This document shows, piece by piece, positions 23,595 to 34,897 of a stretch of DNA of 64,000 nucleotides; the stretch's first letter is position 1, and each line of letters opens with the position of its first letter. Made by a program: the position numbers and the translations under genes. Location of the stretch: positions 10,582 through 74,581 of the forward strand of contig MU128964.1 in NCBI GenBank assembly GCA_014904985.1, given 5' to 3'. This stretch comes from Hydnum rufescens UP504 (Eukaryota > Basidiomycota > Agaricomycetes > Cantharellales > Hydnaceae). Below the pieces are notes generated by a model. That model was not told the DNA's origin, ran no database searches, and worked only from the letters and a program-made list of their open reading frames with translations.

Positions 23595-26500
23595 CTACAA
23601 GAGCCCAGCACCATTTCCTGCCCAAGTAGCAAAGCTCATTTGAAGTGCATCAAAGTCTGCAGCACTGAGATGAACCTGTGCACTGGGCAGTGAAAATGAG
23701 GCCTGTGAGGGTCCATTCAGGTGAGTGCTCATCATGTCAGGACCAGAGTTGGGAGTGGAAGATGATGATGCTGAGCTATCCCTAAGAACTTGTATAGGTG
23801 GAGACATAGCCGTAGGGAAATTATCCAAGGGTGTTGAGGCCCCTGAGTTCGTTGAATATGTTGGCATCCTACATAGTTGCATGACCTGGCTGTTGACCAA
23901 AGGTACTGTGGCTCCTACATGGCTTGATGCAGAAGTTGTCACAAGAAAAGGTGGAGGGCTCTGGTTACCCTGAGCACGGATGAGTGAGTTGGGAGAAAGA
24001 GGAGTTGGCGACTTGTTGAGTTTGTCTGGAATTGTAGATGTCGATCTTCTTGGGAGTCGTAACTTCCTTCTCCTTCTCACTGGCCTCTCATCCTCCTCTA
24101 TGTCACTGTCATGCTCCCCAGCATCCTCAGCCACATGACCAGGCCAATTCCTGTAGAGTCCCAACTTCTACCCAATTCACTATACTTCTGTTTCCCCATT
24201 GTGCTCTCCACATTCTCCTCCCAGACTTCATCCAGAACTGGACTGTTGATTCCTTCTCCCCCCAGTGTGGCACCCCCAGACCAGTCATTCGAAGCTCTAG
24301 CATGATCTACACTCCCAATGGTATGCTGGACTCGCCCATGGTGATCGATCATGACCGGCAACATGGACTCATCAGAGTTGAGAGGAGACTCTGGGAGTTC
24401 TTCTAGGCAGATCTGATGATCTTCAGGATGAGTAAAGGCCTTGTACATCTTGTTCCAGTGGGACATTCGGTACTTATTGGCTATCCAACTCCCTAAGAGT
24501 GGGAATTCATCCACAGTAGGAAGCCCCTCCAACTGAAGTTGATTAAGCCTCAACAACTTTGGTATCTCCATCCACCTTGTTACTTTGACCTTCACCGGCA
24601 TATAGGGGCCCAGGAGCTTGCGCATTCTCTGTGCACAAGCAGCTTTTGTATGGTGCATGTCTTGTGTTTCCATTGTATACCACCAGTGTGACTCTCCTTC
24701 TTCCAAAGCCTCAACCTCCTTCAACCATAGTTGCTGAGCAAGAATGTATTTGTAGACATCACCAATGTGCTGGGTGGGGTCAAAGTGAGACTTGTACCAT
24801 GATTCCATTTGGGGTGAGTTCATAGAGGAGGTATTCTGACTATGAGCAGCTGATGAAGATGCCATATCGGAGACCATCATGTAGAAGGTATAGATGCCAG
24901 TGTTCAGCAAAGTTTTGCCATCTGCATTCCACTGGCACTGTGTCTGTTCCATGAGCTTCACCACATCCCTCCTGATTCTCCTTTCTTCTTTCCTACCACA
25001 GTCTTCCTCCCACAAAGTTCAGACATCAAGCACTCCATCTCTGCCACCCAGGCTTCAGTATCACTGCTGCCCATATCATTTTTGAGTTTTGCATATGAGT
25101 TGCGCACTTCTGACTTTGACACAAACTCATCTTTCTCTATGTTCCAGAGATCAGAATGAGAAATGAAGGGAAATTGTGACATCAAGATCACAAACCTTTG
25201 AGAAGGTTGAGGTATGTGTTCCAAGGATTCCCGCACTGTCGGTGCTCACTTGTATTCAGTGACCATTTCCCAATTCTCATCAAGTGTGTGACGGTACAAC
25301 CCAGGTGCTGGGCACATGGTTTAACTTTTGTCTCTTCAAACTGGTGGAACATTTCTACAACTTCATCGATTTTGTCATTCTGGAATTTGTGCCTTCGATG
25401 TTGTATGTCTGCAGTATCATCTCCATCCTCACCATCTTCATCACTATGATCATCATCCTCATCACAATCATCAAGGGAATCATCAAATGACACCATTTGG
25501 CATTGAGATTTTTGAGACCGGGAAGGGGGTGATTGCCAATCAGGGTTTGATTCATCAGAATCATGGTCTCGATGTCCTCCAGAGTCTTTCACCCTAGGGT
25601 GGTCAGGGGGTTCCAGCAATGGTCAGTGAATGGGGATGGAGTGGTTGACTGGGGACTCAGGGGACCATCCATCCCGCAAACCAAAACCTGGACCAGAGGG
25701 TGGGGTGACTTCCTGAGCCATAATTTTATCACTCATTGCATTGGTGGTCTCTAGTCTGGAGTACCAGATAATAAGCAACAGTGTAGATATAATCTCCAAT
25801 AAACTACTCACTTAATTTGCACTTCCAGGGCCTCCACAAGACATTGTAACTTGGTTCCAAAGTAGACTGGATTCAAGCCACGCTTTTCAACAAAGAAGGC
25901 AAGCCTTCTACAATCCCGAGAGTACCACTGGATCCTCTCCTGATGCCTTTCACAAGTACATCCATTGGTATGTCCACATGGAGCACATGATTAAGAACTG
26001 GATCCAGATTCTCCCAGTCCTCATCACAGTCTTTGCCACCACCTGTGAAGGACAAAGGTATAGTCTCCAGGTGTCTCGCATCCCAGAGACATGTAGCCCT
26101 ATCATCCTTCTGATCCCATTCAGGGACATTCAGAGGAAGTTGGTGGGATAGTTTCTGGCCTTGATCAAGCAACACTAATACATCAGCAGATGTGAGGGCA
26201 CGGTCTTTCTTTGCAGATATAATATCCAGGGGATTTGGCAAGTTGGGCGAAGATGAGGGTAGAATACGCTGGACAGAGGATGTGGATGTGGAGACCTTTG
26301 AGGGTGGGTTTGTGAAGATATGAGAATGAATGTTGACAGAGACGAGTGTTTGTCTGCTGGTAGATGCAAATGTTGGAGCCTTGGCAACAGCCCATAGAGG
26401 ATCTGAGGCCTTGGATGGTACTGCTGGGGAGGAAGAGGCTGGTGCATTCGAAGCTGTCTTTGCACTAGAGGAAGCCAGTGTTCCTTTGGATGAAAGAACT

Positions 26501-27045
26501 TTCGCTTTCAATAGAGGGCATTTAGCTTTAGGCGAGGGTGGCTTTGGATTAGATGAGGAACCTTTCATAGAGGGGCATGGGCACTTGGTGGATGAATGTG
26601 ATGAATCTAATGATTCAGGGTGGGCCTGTGTTCTAACCATGTTGATGGATACTGTTGGACAGGATACCAGAGGTCAGAGAATGCTGACCTCCAGCACTGA
26701 GCTCAACAAGGATGGTTTTCCCAAGGGATGCCAGACAGGAGACTGGACATCTGAATGTGTTGATGACCAGTACTGGAGTGGATGAAAGTTTGATAGAGAA
26801 AGCATTGTAAGGTCATTAGAGTGACATTCAGAACTGGATTCAACTGACTTTAACTTATGAATATGCGAATGAGATGAAATTGATGCTTGTGGTAGCAATG
26901 GGGCCACAAGACTGCTCCACAAGGATGCAAGAGAGGACACTGAACATTGGTGAAGCTGAATGTTCAGCACTGGACTCAAGGTGCGTTCCGTGTGGGAAGG
27001 AAGTGAGAAAAAAACATGTCTGGAATTGGGCATCAAGAAAGTCAA
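23595..27045 (-). pseudogene. Decayed large hypothetical gene, 3' portion
   Basis: Protein-like minus-strand segments run from 27045 down to 23595 and probably belong to the same gene as the segments up to 30935. Visible parts: a Ser-rich stretch (27045-26674); a Ser/Pro/Lys-rich stretch with RALTSADVLVLLDQGQ (26640-25873); QERIQWYSRDCRRLAFFVEK ending at an intron 25756-25811 (GTGAGT...CCAG); an acidic region DDSLDDCDEDDD followed by VVEMFHQFEETKVKPCAQHL (25619-25188); a long helical exon (25015-24098) with MPVKVKVTRWMEIPKLL; and a basic, Ser/Pro-rich tail ending TWAGNGAGLL at 23595. Frame changes near 25915 and 24130 have no fitting intron. No known domain is recognised. Confidence 0.5.
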
Positions 27046-27097
27046 TCGGTAATATCTGAAACCATTACATTTTCAGAGTACAAACTGCACAAGAAAA

Positions 27098-27631
27098 TCA
27101 ATAAATGGTAGTGTGGGGTATGGTTTTTGAATGAATAATACCAGGAACTGTTTCCTCTTGTGGATCTTTCAAGAAAAAGGGTTCAGGTAAATCCATCTTG
27201 AGTGTCAATCTCCAACATTTATGGAGAGTGAATCCAAGTGTCTCCCGAAGCTCCAAATGGTTCTTGCCCTGTTTCAATCCATCAGTTTCTGCCCACCTCA
27301 CAATCTGGCAGATGATGGCGTTGACTTGGCGAGTGTTTGGCCAGATTGGAGCAATGAATGCCTGCTTGAATCCAGTGTGTGCATGGATATGGAGAAAGAT
27401 TTCCAGCTGCTTGAGGTCAATAGGAATGTCATGGATTTGTTCTATCCTGTTCATGAGCCATACAGTTGTGAATTCAATCATTTGCATATCCTGTTTTCAA
27501 GCAGGAAAATTGGCAGGAGGATATTGAGTGATGGCTTCAGGTAGACGAGGAGGATGTCAGACATAATCAAGAAACTCCATTTTTAAAGTCCTCTGGAGTC
27601 TTTATAGGTGGAGGGCCACAAGCAAGGAGAG
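27098..27631 (-). pseudogene. Decayed large hypothetical gene, middle portion
   Basis: Minus-strand reading from the LTR edge gives LACGPPPIKTPEDFK, then HPPRLPEAITQYPPANFPA, then MQMIEFTTVWLMNRIEQIHD and ETLGFTLHKCWRLTLKMD. Two in-frame TGA codons interrupt otherwise continuous frame before HPPRL and before KQDMQM, and a run of five A near 27577 carries a one-base frame change. Sequence on the other side of the solo LTR (GSKLERDAL) joins directly to this stretch once one GAGAG copy is removed, so this is one gene split by the insertion. Function unknown. Confidence 0.5.
27627..27631. repeat. Left GAGAG target duplication of the solo LTR
   Basis: GAGAG directly precedes TGTCAGG and is repeated at 28477-28481 directly after CCTGACA. 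Confidence 0.85.
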
Positions 27632-28476
27632 TGTCAGGATCAAATTGACATTTGCTTCCGCCTAAGGACTTACCCGTCAGAGTATCATTCTTCATCGACC
27701 CTATCATATGGCATCTACTTCCTCAAATGCTCTTGTCTCCTCTCTCCCTCCATTCACTACGGGGGTTATTGTCATCCTTGCCATTATTGGCATTTCTCTT
27801 ATTATTATTGCCCTCGTTCTATCAGGCCTTGGCCAGCGGGCTATGGGCTGGGTAGTCAACCAGTGGCAGCATTGGCGCCCTTGTCAGCACCTGTTGTTCC
27901 CTTGCTCCCCACGTGAGTCCATGGAGTTGCCAATCCAGACTCCCCCTCCTCCTCCTCTACCCCCAGTCCCTGAATCCACATCACCTGTCCCAATCCATAC
28001 TCCATCCACATCATTATGGTCCTTTGACACTTTGGACACCTTTGGAGTACCCAGGTGTACACTGCCTTGGAAGTACATATGCTAAGGGGGATACATATGG
28101 AAGTTGGGCATAGCCATGTGGAGGTGTGCACAGGATTCATAACACGGCTGCGTCAGCTTAGTGAGGCTTAGTGATGGTGGCTGTGGAGGCTGACTGATGG
28201 GCTGTGGAGCCGGCATTCTAGGAGGATCCGGAAGGTTATGGAAGATGGCGGAAGGCTCTGGAAGGTTGGAGGCTGTGTGCAGGAAATAGTATTTATATCC
28301 CTTCGCAGTTGGGGGATCACCAGTTTCGATCTCTCAGGATTCCCACTGTGATAGGTGCGAGACTTGTGTGTCCCTTGTTGTGTGGTGTATACTCAGGATT
28401 CCCACTGCGATAGCGTGTGGTTAATTAATCTCTTTCCTCTTTCTGTTTGTGGCTTCGACAGCAGTGTCACCCTGAC
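27632..28476 (+). mobile_element. Solo LTR, 845 bp
   Basis: Begins TGTCAGG and ends CCTGACA (perfect 7-bp inverted termini with TG...CA), with a 5-bp duplication GAGAG on both sides. A TATA-like TATTTATA lies at about 28289. The downstream part has two copies of CTCAGGATTCCCACTG. No internal retrotransposon region remains, so it is a product of LTR-LTR recombination. It interrupts a minus-strand gene. The last 370 bp of 61590-62216 resemble its 3' half (the CTCAGGATTTC pair and the CCCTGACA end), so a related LTR fragment lies there. Confidence 0.85.
27708..28085 (+). CDS. 125-codon ORF with a membrane segment, inside the solo LTR
   Basis: The ORF encodes a short Ser-rich N-terminus, one very hydrophobic segment (GVIVILAIIGISLIIIALVL, residues about 19-38), a basic/aromatic stretch and a proline-rich tail. 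It would be a single-pass membrane protein. Because it lies wholly within an LTR it may be fortuitous, as LTRs rarely code. No homologue is recognised. Confidence 0.25.
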   Translation: MASTSSNALVSSLPPFTTGVIVILAIIGISLIIIALVLSGLGQRAMGWVVNQWQHWRPCQHLLFPCSPRESMELPIQTPPPPPLPPVPESTSPVPIHTPSTSLWSFDTLDTFGVPRCTLPWKYIC

Positions 28477-28481
28477 AGAGA
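28477..28481. repeat. Right GAGAG target duplication of the solo LTR
   Basis: Identical to 27627-27631 and directly after the LTR end CCTGACA. Confidence 0.85.
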
Positions 28482-30935
28482 GCATCGCGTTCCAGCTTGC
28501 TACCAGCACATGCATAAACCTCATCAACATACAACAGGTCCACTGGGGCAACATATGGGTGTGCTACCACATTGGCTGTGGATGTCTTTAGATTCTTGAA
28601 CCTGTTCTTGTTCATCTCCTGTGAGAAGTCAGCAAGAACACTGTCCTTCTGTGATTCGCTCTTGAAATACAAGGAGCAAAGGTAGGGCTGACCCGTGATG
28701 CATTTTCGTCTTGTACAGCAGATCCCAAGGACCCCTCAATGGGTAAACTCCATCATGAGGCCATTCGCAATATCTTTGATGTTGCTCTGGCCCACTATCA
28801 GTGGCCCCCACTCAATGTAGAACCATTGACCCAATGGAACCCATTCAAATGGCTTGGCAGATGACAATGGGTGCTCTACTGGAGGAGCTGTAGGGTTTGA
28901 TGCTTTCACAGGGAAGGGCAGCATAATCAATGTCCCCACAGCAGATGGGACTGGTAGAGTGGACTTCTTAAAGTTCAGGGAAGTTTGCACCCCTCTTCCT
29001 GTAATGAGGGCATATTCAAGGGTGATGTACCATGGGAGTCCCTCAAGCCATTCTTAAATGTGTATGACCTATAGAGCTGTTAATACCTCACTCTAACTCT
29101 ATAGGGATCATGATAACCCTCACTATTTTGATTTCATAGACATAGAAGTCACTTCAGAGGCTTCTCCAGTAGTTAATTCCCTTGGACTAGATGTTCTAGG
29201 CTCCTGGTAAGCTCGTGGGTTCAAGGATCCAAGTTCCAATCAGCAATAGGAGCCATTGTGCCTTGGGCCAGTTGGTGGAATAGACTGAGGGTTCAAAGGG
29301 TCTGGAAGTGCCCTGGGACCAGTTGGTATTGGCTTGCTGGGTTGCAGGCTTGGAGCTGAAGAAGTAACAGAGGGATGTGGAGCACCATGCTGGGAAGAAT
29401 GGAGCTCAGAAGAATTGTGGGGAACCCTGGGATGATGAGAGTGATGGGAAGGGGAGCCAGATCGAGAATGGGAATGAGAATAGGGATGGGGAGGATGGTG
29501 GCGATTGGGGGGAAGATGAGAATCTGGGAGGGGAGAATGGGCATGGGTGTGAGAATGAGAATGGGGATGGGAACAGGGATGGGAATGGGAACGGGAACGG
29601 GAATGGGAACAGGAACGGGAATGGGCATGTGGATGGAAATGAGAATGAGAATGAGAATGGGAATGGGAATAGGAATGGGAATGAGAATAAGGATCAAGGG
29701 AATCATGGGGGAGAGAATGAGAATGAGAAAAATAGTGTGAGGAAGGTAAAGAGCCATATAATTGATTGGGACAGGAGAAAAGCATGTGAGGTCACAATTA
29801 TGGCCATGGGGTGCCCATTCATGATCACAGATCTGGAGAGGACAGGTGGGAGGGGGAGAATGAGCAGGTGCAGGGGTTGGGTGCTGTATCTGCACCTGAG
29901 TCCCAGAGCCAGGGAGCGATGCATTTGTTTCCTGGGCATCTCCTGCTGGGGTCTTCACTAGCCTGGCCTGAGTGTTCACCTCTGCAATCTCTGCAGTTTG
30001 CCAGCATAATCTCTTTTCATGCTTCCGATTGTTCGATTCAATGTTGTCCAGGTTTATGAAATGTTGCCGCAAATAGATGACTCCAGGACTCACAGGCAGC
30101 TTGCCATCTCTCAACCTCACCCCATTCTTTCTGCCATGCTCAGCATTGATCCTCCAAATAATCTCAGCTTTGGCTTCCCAATCACCTTTCTGTGCCTTGG
30201 AAAGCAGCTGGGCAGCTTTGTTGATTGCCTCAGCTTCTACTCATTTCTGCTTTTGTCTCTCTCCTATCTTGGCCACCCTAGTGGACTTGACCACAGTGTC
30301 ACTGGGAGTTGAATCATATGATGATATGTCAGAGTTGTCATTGTAAGGTAGGCCCTCAGAGGGCTGATCCCAGAATTGGGCATATAGATCCTCTGTGTCA
30401 CTCACTGAATCATTGATTGGTACAGAAGGAATGTGTGTGGAAGGATTGCTATCTTTGAGGGATAACTGATCAATTTGAGAAGTGATTTCCACTTCAGTTG
30501 CACTTGGAGGAAATGGACCCCTTCCCAGGATAGGTCAGATTGTCACAATCATTCTTGGGTCCAGCTTCACTGATGTGGGGTCAGGAAAGAGTTCATGGAG
30601 GAGGCATTGTTCCAAAGGCTTGTGACTTCCTGGAAGTCTATTTCCAGGATATCCGCTGGGGCTTGAGCTCGCCAGGGCTCAGGATGCAGGATATGTGCCA
30701 GATGGTGTTCAACATGGACAATATGCTGACTAGTAGGGAGGACTCTGCCTTCTGGAGCAGCCACCTGCACCCCTTCTGGCAACTCTTTGATGCTCCTAAC
30801 CCCTGACTGCATTGGACCTTCGACTACACCAAAGGTTGGGACCCCATCCTCCAGTAATTCCTCTAACCACTGTGAATTGGCCTGCGACACTGGATATGCA
30901 AAAATGGTGCCAATAAGGGTTTCATCCATGCCCAT
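28482..30935 (-). pseudogene. Decayed large hypothetical gene, 5' portion
   Basis: Minus-strand exons: 30935-30567 (MGMDETLIGTIFAYPV...VTSLWNNASS); 30492 to about 29240 (acidic start, then VEAEAINKAAQLLSKAQKGD, VSPGVIYLRQHF, a Pro/Thr-rich linker and a His/Ser-rich low-complexity tail); 28990-28736 (VPSAVGTLIMLPFPV, FEWVPLGQWFYIEWGP); and 28672-28482 (KDSVLADFSQEMNKNRFKNL, VAPVDLLYVDEVYACAGSKL). A TGA at 30241-30243 lies between two stretches in the same frame, typical of a single nonsense change. The reading is cut at ERDAL by the solo LTR and resumes beyond it. No catalytic motif is recognised. Confidence 0.5.
29460..29710. repeat. Hexamer low-complexity tract (GGGAAT/GAGAAT)
   Basis: Tandem six-base units GGGAAT, GAGAAT and GGGAAC alternate through about 250 bp. 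The minus strand reads His-Ser repeats in the frame of the surrounding gene, and the plus strand is open as Asn-Gly-Glu repeats. The period of six keeps all frames free of stops, so openness is not evidence of coding on the plus strand. Confidence 0.85.
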
Positions 30936-31020
30936 TTTGGGGGGTGATGCTCCAAATGTATGGGTGACTTGCCAGACACATCAGCAAGCCAGTAAATGGG
31001 CATTGTGGGAGGAATAACTG

Positions 31021-31855
31021 TCTAGTATTTGAAAACACGAGTTTGGATGTGCTCTGACCTTAGACCTCAATCAATGATCTGTTGGAGTGTTTAGGACAAC
31101 CTTATCTTGCTACAGCCCAAAGATATCAAGGAAACTCAGTTGAGATAACTCCATTCGACAAACAAAATAAAAAGTTTTCTACATGTCAAAAAATATGCTT
31201 ATGTAACCAAGATTTGTAATCAAAAACTCGGACTCAAAAGTATGACAAAGCTATTTGTATGACTAAGCAAAAGATATGACTCAGCCTGATTTAGTCATCC
31301 AAATGTCCCACAACTGCACCATTCCAAACATCACACAGACTTTGGTGCAGAAAAGTACACAGACATCCAAAAATACATATAAGGAATCGAAATTTGTAGT
31401 TTTAGGTAGCTTTTAGATAAGACTCCCCTTGAAATAAAGTAGTTACAGACGAGAAATTCAAGTGGCCAAGTAACTGAAAGGCATACTCAGAGCAACAACA
31501 AGAAGTTGTAGATAGTTGTAGGACCCTCAGTGTAGGTGTGCTAGACGTCTAAGCCCTGAATCATATGATAATAGGTTCAAGCCCATAAAAAGTTTAAAAT
31601 CAGAAATAGCTTCTAAGTTTCAATTCGACAATCATGATACAAGTAGTCCAGCTAGAGTCAGAAACATTACATCATATCAGAGTCATCCATCCATTTCTAT
31701 ACCTAGTAAGCCAATCAACCCATTGAGACTAACCTGAGCCCCTCCCATACCTTTTCATTTCCAATCCCTATAACCTTAGCCAACATCTGGTGGTGTTAGT
31801 AATTTCTGCAGAGCAATAAAGCATCTTCTACAGCGTAGCCTCCAAATTCATACGC
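31021..31855. other. Intergenic stretch without a gene; tRNA-like fragment
   Basis: There is no open frame of note. At about 31525-31585 the sequence TGTGCTAGACGTCTAAG followed by GGTTCAAGCCC resembles pol III A- and B-boxes at tRNA-like spacing, but a cloverleaf does not fold convincingly. It may be a SINE remnant. The rest is AT-rich non-coding sequence up to the retrotransposon. Confidence 0.3.
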
Positions 31856-33235
31856 TGTTGGAGGGATAAATCCCTACACCATAGAAATCCTCATCCGAGG
31901 CCATTTTCCCTATGAACGAATCAATTATATGTCACCGCGCTCATTTAATTTTATCGCCATTCGTTTATTCAAGAAATCAATTGGATTCCTACCCCTTTCC
32001 AACCCATAATATCACCTCATTCCTTTACCATGTCTACCAGTCAATTTATTGACTATCCGTCAGACTTCAACAGTCCTCATCAAAAAGGGGCAGTTTATGC
32101 CCTACTTCAAGTCCATTTTCTTTGGACAAGGCAATTCAACTTGCCATCTTTCTTCAAGACTGGGTGACTTGCCTGCTCTTCCAAGTCATCCTACTGCCTT
32201 AAGGGCAACAGATTGTGATTATGTAATGACACGGACCGGGCCTAGTTCCGATTCTGGACTCGCAGATCCGTCACATGATCCAGATAGGGGCTGCACTACT
32301 CTGAAGGAGTATTTTTCGAATTTCTCCGTCATTTTTGATCGGATCGACTCGAAACGACCGCGCCCAGAAAGATACGAATCGTACCTATCGAACGGTACCA
32401 AACACGAAACGAACGGATCAAAAATGCGGTCCCTGTAACAATATCTTGCCATGATTCATACTCTGAAGGAGTATTTTTCGAATTTCTCTGTCAGTTTTGA
32501 TCGGATCGACTCGAAACGACCATGCCCTGAAAGCTGTTGAAAATGCGCATCGAACAGTACCAGGGCAAAATGAGCGGACGCGAACTCCATTTTTCACAAG
32601 ACAACTCCCTCCCCATGACTCCCCTTTGCTCCACCATTCAAAATAGCGAATTACTTCCGGCCCTCTTATGTCCGATGGAGAAGACCCTCAGGGCGACCTA
32701 TTCCACTTTTCCTTAAGGGAACTTGTCCAGGTTTGAAGGAGGAATAGCATGTAATGTGTCAATCTCCCCTTTTATCTTGAAATTGGAATATCTCCATCAG
32801 TTTTGAAGATTTTAACTTGATTTCTTTTTCTCTGTGTGTCCCTTAAGTCCGACTTTTTCACTTTCTATTGAGTCGAAGTCTGGATTGTATATTAGGTGCA
32901 GCTAGCACACAAATTCTGTAGTTCTCCCCCTCCCTCCAGTTTGAAGCTCCTTGAACAGCTGCTGGTCCCTGGGTGATTTCTCACTACAAAAAGCGAATTC
33001 TAACTACACTTTGACTAAGGTCTCAAGAAGAGATTCTTAGGGTGTGGTAATTTGACTGAAAGACACATTCTCACTTAATTGCTTGGGCTTTGTTGGCTCA
33101 CTGCAATTTCCCCTGTTCAAAAGACCTTCCCCCACTCGAACCTGAACATCCGGATTAGATCTGTGATCCCCTCTTTCGTCCCTGGCTCAACATCGTGGAC
33201 AGTAGTTGGATTGGTTTATAACCATCCTGCTTACA
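31856..33235 (+). repeat. 5' LTR of the Ty3-type element
   Basis: 1380 bp, TGTTGG...CTTACA. Near the start is the short palindrome AGGGATAAATCCCT. Two tandem modules at about 32305-32430 and 32465-32590 contain TTTTTCGAATTTCTC and GATCGGATCGACTCGAAACGA, resembling the modules of the solo-LTR-like element at 6524-6960. The primer-binding region would begin at 33236, but no tRNA match was recognised. Confidence 0.95.
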
Positions 33236-33320
33236 AATTGGTGGTCCTTACAGGGGATCTCAAGTATCTCAATTCGGACCCCTATTACCAACACTTGCAA
33301 CAATTTCTCACGTCTCAATA

Positions 33321-34145
33321 ATGTCTTCACCGACATTCACTCGCATGCCTGGACCTCGTTCCAGAGACGCCCCCAGGTTTACTGGGAAACGGATCTTACA
33401 TTTCCTCGCGGAATACGAGTTTTGTATGTCCGCGGCGGGCCTTACACCAGCCCAAATGGTCCGCCAAATCACTCGTTATTGTGACACTAAGTCCGAGCGG
33501 TTCATCGAGACACTCGATGAATACTCGGGCGACGACTGGATGGTATTTAAGGCTCGATTACTCGAGTACTATCTGTCTGAAGAGGAAAAACCGTATTACA
33601 AACTCGATCACCTCATCAAACTAGCTAGGAAAAGCCGTAATTTAACGTCTGTTCAAAAGTTTGATGAATATATACGCGAGTTCAAAGTTATCGCGAAAGC
33701 GCTTGAGGATCGCCGGTCTTTATCTGAGACCGATAAACACGACTACTTCTGGAGGGGATTAAAACCTCGTACCTTCCGTGAAAACATCGCGAACATCCTT
33801 ATGAATCTTGAGCTGTGGACAGACTTGACGAAACCCCCGCCTATGAACGAGGTCATTAGTACTGTTAAAACCCGTCTTAAGCGAGATCTTTACCACGTTG
33901 TTGATGATGACGAAAGCCCGGAGGTCTCGAGCAAGACGGGCGTAACGAGTTCCTCAGATTCGGACGACGAGTCCTCGATATCCGATTCGGATGTCGAGAA
34001 GGATAGTAGTCGATCTAAGTCTAAGAAACGTCGTGTTAGACTTGAGTCGAAAGTCAAGAAAGAAGAACCTACTACAAAACTCCAACAGGAAGCTAAGCCC
34101 CAGGCGCAGGAGCCCAGGGACTCGTCTAAGTCGAATATCGACTGA
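33321..34145 (+). CDS. gag: Gag protein of the Ty3-type element
   Basis: 274 codons from the first ATG downstream of the LTR. Helical capsid-like core: FTGKRILHFLAEYEFCMSAAG, AQMVRQITRYC, DDWMVFKARLLEYYL, LDHLIKLARKS and KFDEYIREFKVIAKAL. The tail is acidic and Ser-rich, then basic (KSKKRRVRLESKVKKEE). The frame ends in TGA at 34145, but the nucleocapsid part follows directly in another frame, so gag is split by a one-base change. Confidence 0.85.
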   Translation: MSSPTFTRMPGPRSRDAPRFTGKRILHFLAEYEFCMSAAGLTPAQMVRQITRYCDTKSERFIETLDEYSGDDWMVFKARLLEYYLSEEEKPYYKLDHLIKLARKSRNLTSVQKFDEYIREFKVIAKALEDRRSLSETDKHDYFWRGLKPRTFRENIANILMNLELWTDLTKPPPMNEVISTVKTRLKRDLYHVVDDDESPEVSSKTGVTSSSDSDDESSISDSDVEKDSSRSKSKKRRVRLESKVKKEEPTTKLQQEAKPQAQEPRDSSKSNID

Positions 34146-34897
34146 CCTTGTCGATAAGATCGGCTGTTTGACGATCGCGATCGAGGCGGATAGGTCAACA
34201 AAGAGGCCTCCTAGGCCTTCTGGATCATCAATAACGTGTTTCATGTGCACAGAGAACGGGCACTCACTGAGGGACTGCCCGGAGACCAAAGCTTTTATTG
34301 CGAAGAAGATTTTGAAGTTTTCGCATGAGGGACGTCTCGTGAAGTTCGATGGCTCGGATTTGCCTCGTGGTGACGTGGATAAAGGAGGCGTCACCCAAGT
34401 TCTGCAGGAACAGATAGCGAATGCCTCTAACGTTGAAGCGGATGGCTCACCAAGGTATAACTCCTTTCAACCACGAGTTCGCGACGTTTGGGGAATACGA
34501 GTATGATGTTTTCCCGGCTGAGCGAGCCCAAAACCGAGGTCAGAAGCGAACAGAACTGTATGATAAGGACGATCCAAAGGGAAAGCGACCCGAACGATCC
34601 GAACAGCCTAATCGCACTTATGTTGAAGTGCCTGCTAAAGATGCAAGTCAGCAAAAGCCTATGTTGCCACAAGATATGACGCCTAGCTCATCCAAACGCG
34701 ATACCCGTGCATCTGATGAACAGAAGGGCTTACCAGAGTCTGCTAAGCAGCCCGTGACCATCTTGAAGCGGGATAAAGCTCTTCCTGACGAAGATGTCGT
34801 GATGGGTGATGGGACGCCGACTAGTCCTCGTGTTCACAACCCGCCAGGTATGGATTTGTGCGAAGGAAAAGGAATCCAAGTCAAAAAGGAGGGTTAG
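34146..34897 (+). CDS. Nucleocapsid zinc knuckle and linker, frameshifted
   Basis: A CCHC zinc knuckle CFMCTENGHSLRDC (C-x2-C-x4-H-x4-C) is read from about 34228 to 34284 in a frame different from gag. A further frame change near 34430 leads into a hydrophilic linker (DVFPAERAQNRGQKRTELYD) ending at 34897, where the pol frame takes over. In an intact copy this would bridge gag and protease. Confidence 0.75.

Noticed and set aside
29377..29961. Plus-strand Asn-Gly-Glu repeat protein
   Set aside because: A product of the six-base repeat. The minus strand continues in frame into protein-like sequence on the upstream side.
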